A DNA stretch of 64,000 nt from contig CANQFZ010000001.1 in NCBI GenBank assembly GCA_947600065.1, positions 99,375-163,374 on the forward strand, in the 5' to 3' direction. Made by a program: the position numbers and the translations under genes. The stretch is from an uncultured Clostridia bacterium (GTDB lineage Bacteria; Bacillota; Clostridia; Oscillospirales; Ruminococcaceae). Position 1 is the first letter of the stretch. Every line of letters begins with the position of its first letter. Below the pieces are notes generated by a model that worked only from the letters and a program-made list of their open reading frames with translations, did not search any database and was not told the DNA's origin. Shown here piece after piece: positions 57,967 to 64,000 of the stretch.

Positions 57967-58115
57967 CAGTTTAATCTGATTTTATCTGTTTTTTCTACTT
58001 GAATTACTCTTCCGTCTTGAATTATAGCCGTCACGGTACCGTATTTCGTTTCCCGTATCAGCCTGTCTATAATTTCAAGATAGTTATCTTTTTTCACATC
58101 ATCATTTTTTGACAC
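57966..58115 (-). CDS. YezD/DUF2292-like small protein (49 aa, GTG start, not in ORF track)
   Basis: MSKNDDVKKDNYLEIIDRLIRETKYGTVTAVIQDGRVIQVEKTDKIRLN; G-rich RBS upstream. Confidence 0.8.
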   Translation of the reverse strand: MSKNDDVKKDNYLEIIDRLIRETKYGTVTAIIQDGRVIQVEKTDKIRLN

Positions 58116-58174
58116 AATATCTGCACCCCCCCTCGGCTTTTGTTATGATTATAGTATAACATAGTCAGGAGTGA

Positions 58175-58212
58175 TTGTCTAATACATAATAGGTATGCCG
58201 AGCTATAGATTT
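58175..58212 (-). promoter_or_regulatory. shared 38-bp regulatory motif upstream of encapsulin/sulfur operon
   Basis: TTGTCTAATACATAATAGGTATGCCGAGCTATAGATTT; on minus strand TTAGACA then about 17 nt then TATACT. Confidence 0.7.
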
Positions 58213-58235
58213 AATTTATAACTCCGGGCGTGTTT

Positions 58236-59174
58236 TTAAACCTTGTCGATAGCCTTATACTTTTCAAGATAACCCCGTATTTCCTCAATATAAAGCTTCC
58301 CCATTGCGCTTATAGGCATATTTTTCCTTGTGATATAGCCTATGACCATTTTGTCGGCGTCGTCGGGCGTTTCGTATTCAAACGGAACTGCGACAAAATC
58401 CGTGCCGTTTAATTCCTCGCAGATTATCCCCGAACACAGCGTATAGCCGTTCAGTCCTATCATGAGATTTAACATTGTGGCTCGGTCGTTGGCTTTTATC
58501 GTCCTTGCATAATCCTTTGTGCCTAAGATCTCCTCCGCAAAATAGAACGACCCGTTGTCGCCCTGTTCAAATGACAGGCAAGGATATTCGTTAAGTTCCT
58601 CAAATCGTATTGAACTGCGCTTTGCGAGCGGGTGTTCCCGCCATAGATATACATACGCGTCGCATACGGCAAGCTCGTGAAAATCAAGATCCTTTGTATG
58701 CAGAAGCTTCATTATGACCGCGCGGTTGAAGTCGCTGAGATAAATTATCCCGATCTCGCTTTTACCTGTATTAACGTCGTCTATTACCTCTTTGGTCTTG
58801 GTTTCTCTGATTGCAAAATCGTATTCAGCGGTGTTGAATTTCTTTGCTATCTCTACAAAGCTTTTTACGGCAAACGAATAATGCTGAGTTGAAATGCCGA
58901 ATTTCTTCTTGAGATTTCCAAGCTTTCCGTACTTCTGGAGGATCTCTTCATACTGCTGATACAACTGTCTTGCGTACAGCAAAAACTCTGTACCCTCGTT
59001 TGTAGGTGTAACGCCTCTGCCGCTGCGGTAAAAGATCGTTATCCCAAGCTCCTTTTCAAGCTCCTTTACAGAGCTTGTAAGCGACGGCTGCGACACATAC
59101 AGAATTTCCGATGCTTTATTGAGAGACCCCGTTTCGGAGATCGTAATAATATAGTGCAGTTGTTGTAAAGTCAT
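58236..59174 (-). CDS. LysR-family regulator
   Basis: MTLQQLHYIITISETGSLNKASEILYVSQPSLTSSVKELEKELGITIFYRSGRGVTPTNEG. Confidence 0.93.
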   Translation of the reverse strand: MTLQQLHYIITISETGSLNKASEILYVSQPSLTSSVKELEKELGITIFYRSGRGVTPTNEGTEFLLYARQLYQQYEEILQKYGKLGNLKKKFGISTQHYSFAVKSFVEIAKKFNTAEYDFAIRETKTKEVIDDVNTGKSEIGIIYLSDFNRAVIMKLLHTKDLDFHELAVCDAYVYLWREHPLAKRSSIRFEELNEYPCLSFEQGDNGSFYFAEEILGTKDYARTIKANDRATMLNLMIGLNGYTLCSGIICEELNGTDFVAVPFEYETPDDADKMVIGYITRKNMPISAMGKLYIEEIRGYLEKYKAIDKV

Positions 59175-59525
59175 AACATCCCTCCTTTTCAAAACGGCTA
59201 TAAATTATTATAATACTATTTACCTATTATGGCAATATGAATAATGAAATAATTTAAAATTATTTAGCTTTTGAGGTAATTGAGGCGAGAAGTAGATGGT
59301 AAAAAATAAGAGGTAAAAAGTTTAGCCCCTTGTCTCTTTTTTCTTTAATAAGGCAAACAACCTTTTGTCTAAAACTCTAACCTCTAGAAGGGGAAAAGTG
59401 CGGTTCGCTAATTCGGCGTTTTATGCTCCATATACGGCAACTTGCGCAAATTCGCTTGAACTTCTCCAAAAAATCTGCTGCAATAAACTTAGTTTCCAAT
59501 ATATCCTCTGGGCGGAGGTGCTGAT

Positions 59526-59966
59526 TTGAAGATCGAAATAAATATTGACGAAAAAGCAGAGGAACTTACGGTGTGCGTGCTGTGCCCGCAGCTTACGCCC
59601 GAAGTCGAAAAAATTATCGAAACGCTTAGAACGCTTAACAATCAATTAAGCGTAAAAAAGGACGGCGAGATTTTTCTTTTGGACGCCGCCGAGACTCTTT
59701 ACATAGAAAGCGTAGACCGAAAATGCTTTGTCTACACGTCGGGCGAAGTCTATGAAACGGATATGCGGCTTTACGAGCTGGAAAGGGATTTGGGACATTG
59801 CGGTTTTTTTCGGGTAAGCAGATCCTGTCTTGTAAATCTGCGGACGGTGCGTTCTTTAAAGGCAGATATTGACAGGAGAATACGCATAACGATGTTAAAC
59901 GGCGAGCAAATAATCGCGTCGCGGCAGTACGCCGACGGGCTTAAAGAAAGGCTTGGTGTGAAATAA
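59526..59966 (+). CDS. LytTR DNA-binding protein
   Basis: IFLLDAAETLYIESVDRKCFVYTSGEVYETDMRLYELERDLGHCGFFRVSRSCLVNL. Confidence 0.9.
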   Translation: MKIEINIDEKAEELTVCVLCPQLTPEVEKIIETLRTLNNQLSVKKDGEIFLLDAAETLYIESVDRKCFVYTSGEVYETDMRLYELERDLGHCGFFRVSRSCLVNLRTVRSLKADIDRRIRITMLNGEQIIASRQYADGLKERLGVK

Positions 59967-60436
59967 TGAAAAGGAAAACTGTTTTTGATTATCTATCCCT
60001 TGTAATGATGCATTTCGGAATTTCAATGCTTGTGATGAATATTTTCTGCGTATTATTCGGAGACAATGCAAAGGAATTTTCAACATTGTTTGAACTTGGC
60101 GGGGCGGGGCTTTCGGTAAAAACCGCACTGGAATTTTTCGCGCTGAATATGCTGATTATCGCCGCGAGATTTGTGTTTTTTACGGATCTGATATTCAAGA
60201 AATTTCCGCTTGTGTGGCGCACGGTATGCTTGGTGACATCTGTAATCGCTCTTGTGGGCGTGTTTATCGCGGTTTTTGGTTGGTTTCCGATCAATTCGCC
60301 GATAGCTTGGGCAATGTTTTTTGTGTGCTTTGTCATATCGTTTCTGGCGAGTTGGTTTGTTACATCTTTAAAGGAAAAAGCCGAAAACAAAAAATTGGCG
60401 GAGGCACTGGAAAGACTAAAGGAGAAAAACAGATGA
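59966..60436 (+). CDS. DUF3021 membrane protein
   Basis: Four TM segments; adjacent to LytTR gene. Confidence 0.8.
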   Translation: MKRKTVFDYLSLVMMHFGISMLVMNIFCVLFGDNAKEFSTLFELGGAGLSVKTALEFFALNMLIIAARFVFFTDLIFKKFPLVWRTVCLVTSVIALVGVFIAVFGWFPINSPIAWAMFFVCFVISFLASWFVTSLKEKAENKKLAEALERLKEKNR

Positions 60437-60963
60437 GAGCGATCTTTGCGGATAATTTACAAAAAAAGTTCGGAGAGAAAACGATGCTTGACGGCGTTTC
60501 GCTCGATATATCCGAAGGCGAAATTTTCGGGCTTTTGGGACCGTCGGGCGCGGGCAAAACAACGCTTATCAATATCATTACCGGACAGCTTTCGCAGACC
60601 GGCGGATATGCCGAAATTCTTGGAACGGACACTCGGAAAGCAGGTGACGAGGTGCGTAGGAAAATCGGTGTTATGACAGATATCATAGGCTGGGCAATAG
60701 GACTTTTAAGTCCTTCCCGGACCGCCGCACATTCTGTTTCAATACCGCTGATGTTGGTGCCGCTGCTGCCGCTGCTTTCGGCATTCAATAATACGATAGC
60801 TAGAGCGTCTAAAGTGCTGTTTTCGGAACAGATACGGAAATGCTTTGCCGAGGGCAAAACGGTCGGGATGAATACGACGGCGGTTATTGTCTCATCGGCG
60901 AATTTGGTTGTAGCCTTGGCAGTATTTGTTTGGGCGTATCGGAGGAGCAGGAGGAGAACATAA
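60433..60963 (+). pseudogene. ABC ATPase N-terminus fused to ABC-2 permease C-terminus by internal deletion
   Basis: Walker A GLLGPSGAGKTTLIN present, then after VMTDIIG switches to permease-like GLLSPSRTAAHSVSIPLMLVPLLPLLSAFNNTIA; no Walker B/signature. Confidence 0.8.
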
Positions 60964-61029
60964 AAAATCAGGCTTTTTATACAAGCTGTGACAAGGACTT
61001 CGTTCTTGTGTGTAACCTTTACAAAAAAG

Positions 61030-61176
61030 ATTTTGGCAAACTATAAGTTAAAACCACTTTTCGGGAAGTGCGCATTTTTACGGTTTTGCTTTAGCAAAAT
61101 TGAATTGCCGGAAGGGCAATTCAAAGTAAAAATGTGCAGTGTTGAACCCCACCGTGAAACGGTGGGGTTCAATGCG
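61030..61176. repeat. compound palindromic repeat downstream of tRNA end (inverted copy 2)
   Basis: Reverse complement CGCATTGAACCCCACCGTTTCACGGTGGGGTTCAACACTGCACATTTTTACTTTGAATTGCC..GGCAATTCAATTTTGC.AAGCAAAACCGTAAAAATGCGC. Confidence 0.8.
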
Positions 61177-61203
61177 TGGAGCTGGTGAACGGACTCGAAC
61201 CCC
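61177..61203 (-). other. tRNA 3'-end fragment at junction of serine-recombinase element (att)
   Basis: Minus strand GGTTCGAGTCCGTTCACCAGCTCCA; upstream bases do not pair as a T-stem, so only the 3' end is present. Confidence 0.65.
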
Positions 61204-61252
61204 GACCATGTGTTGTTGGTAAAGAGATAAAATTCAATTTTTGATGTTCGCT

Positions 61253-62869
61253 TTATGGTGCGTTCAGTTTTCCGATAAACCTGTAAAATATCTCAATTTG
61301 CTGATATGTTCTGCCGTCATCGGATTTTTCCTTGTGGTGAACCACAATTTTGTCAATCAGCTCGTTGAGGATTGCTGCGTCAAGCTTTTCAACGTTTGTA
61401 TACTTGCGTATCACATTGATGAATTTAACCGCATTGTCGGAATTGCTTTTCAGCTTATCAAGCCGCACTGAAAGTTCCGTGAGCGACTGCCTGATTTCTG
61501 CCTGTTCGGTTTCGTATTCGCTAGCCATACGCTCATAACGGCTGTCGGGTATTTTGCCAAGCGCGTTGTCCTCATACAGCTTACAGAGTATCTTGTCAAG
61601 CTCCGTACAGCGCGCGAGTTTGTGTTCATATTCTCCGTTAAGCTGTTTAAGAGTTTTGTCGGTCATTGACTGATATTTTCCGCCGAGAAACGCGCTGAAC
61701 TTCTTGCTGTCTGCGCGGTATCTGAACAGATTTTTGCGAATATCTTCAAGCACTATATTGTAGACAGTATCGAATGTAATATAGTGCGACGCGCAGTATT
61801 CCTTTCCGTGAGTCTTGTACATCCGGCATGAATACGAGCCGTGATATGTCCCGTCCCTGCGCTGTTTTTGAGAGTACGTCAGACAATGTCCGCAATCCGC
61901 GCAGTAGAGCAGTCCCGCAAACATCTGTATTTCGCCTGTTTTTGCGGGGCGGTGTTTCGCGCTTAATATCCTGTGAACCGTGTCCCAAAGCTCCTTTGTG
62001 ATGATAGGCTCGTGGCAGTTTTCGGCGACTATCCATTCCTCGCGCGGGTTCTTTACCTTTTCCTTGCTCTTTATGGATTTGTTGCGGCGTTTGCCGTATA
62101 CAAGCTGTCCGAGATAGACCTCGTTGTCCAGAATTGCGCGTATTGAGGTAACGTGCCAGTCGAATTCCTTACGCCAGTAATCGCTTTTGAAGTAGTCGGG
62201 ATTGTTTTTGTTGAAGTAGGCGATAGGCGTGAGTACCTTTTCCTCGCGGAACATTTTAGCCATTTTGTTGTAGCCGATGCCCTCGGCAGCAAGCCTGAAT
62301 ATCCGCTTTACAACCTGCGCGGCAGGCTCGTCAACTATCAGATGATGACGGTCGGCAGGATCGATTTTATAACCGAACGGTGCTTTTGAGCCGATGAATT
62401 GTCCGTCGCGGGCTTTGGCTTTTTTCGCCGCTTTCGTTTTCTTGGAAACATCACGGGCGTACATTTCATTCACGACATTCTTTATAGGGAAGAGCAGATC
62501 GTCGCCGTTTACCAGCGAATCATAATTGTCGTCTGCCGCGATAAACCGAATGTTGTTGTCTGTAAACTCCCGCACATACATTCCCGTTTCAACATAGTTT
62601 CTTCCGAACCGCGAGAGGTCTTTGACGACTACAAGGTCGATTTTCCCGTTTTGAATATCTTTGTACATTTGCCTGAAAGCGTCTCTGTCGAAGTTAGTGC
62701 CGCTGCATCCGTCGTCGCAGTAGAATGTGTAGTCCGTTATCGAATGATCCTTGCAGTATTGCTCCAGCAGAACTTTTTGCGTTTCGATACTCACGCTTCC
62801 GCCAAAGTTGCCGTCGTCCACTGAAAGCCTGCAATATAATGCTGCCTTGTAATTCTGTTTTCTTGTCAT
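61253..62869 (-). CDS. large serine recombinase
   Basis: ALYCRLSVDDGNFGGSVSIETQKVLLEQYCKDHSI; VVVKDLSRFGRNYVETGMY; recombinase + zinc ribbon LLYCADCGHCLTY. Confidence 0.95.
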   Translation of the reverse strand: MTRKQNYKAALYCRLSVDDGNFGGSVSIETQKVLLEQYCKDHSITDYTFYCDDGCSGTNFDRDAFRQMYKDIQNGKIDLVVVKDLSRFGRNYVETGMYVREFTDNNIRFIAADDNYDSLVNGDDLLFPIKNVVNEMYARDVSKKTKAAKKAKARDGQFIGSKAPFGYKIDPADRHHLIVDEPAAQVVKRIFRLAAEGIGYNKMAKMFREEKVLTPIAYFNKNNPDYFKSDYWRKEFDWHVTSIRAILDNEVYLGQLVYGKRRNKSIKSKEKVKNPREEWIVAENCHEPIITKELWDTVHRILSAKHRPAKTGEIQMFAGLLYCADCGHCLTYSQKQRRDGTYHGSYSCRMYKTHGKEYCASHYITFDTVYNIVLEDIRKNLFRYRADSKKFSAFLGGKYQSMTDKTLKQLNGEYEHKLARCTELDKILCKLYEDNALGKIPDSRYERMASEYETEQAEIRQSLTELSVRLDKLKSNSDNAVKFINVIRKYTNVEKLDAAILNELIDKIVVHHKEKSDDGRTYQQIEIFYRFIGKLNAP

Positions 62870-63004
62870 ATAACTCCTTTCCCGGCAGCGGATCGCTTGG
62901 TCTTGCAACGGACAGTATACCACAACCGTCCGCACAAGTCCAGCGTTTTTTTCTCTGCCGTCAAGATTTTTTCGCGGAAATCACATCTTAAGGGTAGGGG
63001 ACTC

Positions 63005-63241
63005 CTATTCTTCCTGATCTGATTGCTCCTCGCTCTCCTCGCTTTCGAGCCTGTTTAGCATAAGATTTTCAAGGCTGTCGGCAGCATTTACCTCGTCCTT
63101 AAACGCTGACCACACCCGATATGTCACACCGCCGATCTCGCGGTCGGTGAACTTAATTTTCTTTATCTTGGGCATATTCTCGCACATCGGTCTGTTAAGA
63201 CCATTTACTTTTTTAATTTTATAACCGATAATTTTTCTCAT
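63005..63241 (-). CDS. small mobile-element hypothetical protein
   Basis: ORF upstream of serine recombinase; acidic C-terminus. Confidence 0.55.
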   Translation of the reverse strand: MRKIIGYKIKKVNGLNRPMCENMPKIKKIKFTDREIGGVTYRVWSAFKDEVNAADSLENLMLNRLESEESEEQSDQEE

Positions 63242-63580
63242 AAATACCTCCTTGAAGTATCATTCTGTTTACCGTAGCAACCCCTATGAATTCGGCATGG
63301 CTGCCGCGCCTATTTTTCTTACAACCCCTGATTTGCGGAATTATTCATTTTACAACCCCTCTTTTCTTTTTCAATATTTGGCTCTGCGGCGGGCTTTGCC
63401 CGTCCGCTGTATTCGGGACGACCCCGTCCCTTTAACTTGCATCATTTTCATAATCCGAACTGCTCTCACACCGCTTGCAAAGCCGTTTTCCAAACTCGCG
63501 CAGAAACGGCTCAAATTTCGCTCTTATCACGCATGGCGAGTTGTTACCCTACTCTGCGGTCAAAACTTGCTCAAATCGCC

Positions 63581-63988
63581 TCACGTTTCGGAATTAAACG
63601 CCGGAATGTTTATCCCTTGCTTGGCAAGACTTCTTCTCATCATTTCCGCCGCCATAGTTATGAGCGCGTCACCCTGCGATTGCTCAACAGGGACAGCAGG
63701 GACGGCATTTCCTTCGCACGGTAAATCCGCATCCTCAATCTCAATCAAGCTATAATCAGCATTTGCGACATTTTCAGGGTCGGCAGGGACAGCATTTTCC
63801 GAATACAAAATTTTACCGCCACTGCTGTCCTTTTCGGGATTATAACGGATAAAAATATTGCGGATACCATTACTTTTTGTTTTCCCGTAATCAATTCCGA
63901 ACGAACGTATCTCATCATCATGTTGAAGTAAATCACGGTAGAGCCAGTTGCAATTAAAATCCTGTCCGGGATATTTTTCTTTAAGCAA
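63581..63988 (-). CDS. mobile-element hypothetical protein (may extend past window edge)
   Basis: ORF in recombinase-associated context. Confidence 0.45.
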   Translation of the reverse strand: MLKEKYPGQDFNCNWLYRDLLQHDDEIRSFGIDYGKTKSNGIRNIFIRYNPEKDSSGGKILYSENAVPADPENVANADYSLIEIEDADLPCEGNAVPAVPVEQSQGDALITMAAEMMRRSLAKQGINIPAFNSET

Positions 63989-64000
63989 TGAACAAATTTC

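Noticed and set aside
59421-59645. Minus-strand ORF before LytTR gene
   Set aside because: Overlaps LytTR start and lacks support.

Overview
The window reads as an AT-rich Clostridia/Oscillospiraceae-like chromosome with several mobile segments. (1) About 1-22.69 kb: right part of an HK97-type siphovirus prophage on the minus strand (gp10-like tail completion, head-tail joining, head fiber, capsid, ClpP-like prohead protease, portal, TerL, TerS, HNH, replication/recombination module, PAPS-reductase-like protein, Rha/KilA-type antirepressor, Cro/CI switch). It carries an AbrB/RelE-type toxin-antitoxin pair, a TM2-HIRAN protein, a NYN-domain protein preceded by a candidate structured RNA, and a tyrosine integrase beside a tRNA/tmRNA 3'-end att site. 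(2) 23.4-29.2 kb: ABC transporter locus with two paralogous FtsX-type permease pairs and one ATPase. (3) 29.3-39.3 kb: plasmid/ICE-like segment (Toprim/DUF3991-like protein, VirD4/TraG coupling ATPase, ClpP paralog). It includes a 1116-aa RecQ-type helicase apparently fused to duplicated replication-initiator-like domains; that gene is bracketed by inverted arrays of AT-rich iteron-like repeats and 24-bp palindromes. A duplicated two-gene family of unknown function follows. (4) 39.4-49 kb: RlmN/Cfr-like radical SAM protein, TetR regulators, CMD-cupin protein, an Fe-alcohol dehydrogenase interrupted by a stop codon, CPBP protease, a secreted double thioredoxin-like protein, and a TcyP-like cystine symporter frameshifted by a 68-bp partial duplication. 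(5) 49.1-59.2 kb, the most notable locus: a family 2A encapsulin with its cysteine desulfurase cargo, in one apparent operon with two ubiquitin-like/E1/JAMM sets, MetY, TusA, thioredoxin, thioredoxin reductase, an unannotated YezD-like small protein and an adjacent LysR regulator. A 38-bp upstream motif is shared with the cystine symporter unit. (6) 59.5-61 kb: LytTR/DUF3021 pair with a deletion-fused ABC remnant. (7) From 61.18 kb: start of a serine-recombinase element abutting a tRNA 3' end. All calls come from reading the sequence and translations; no database search was run.
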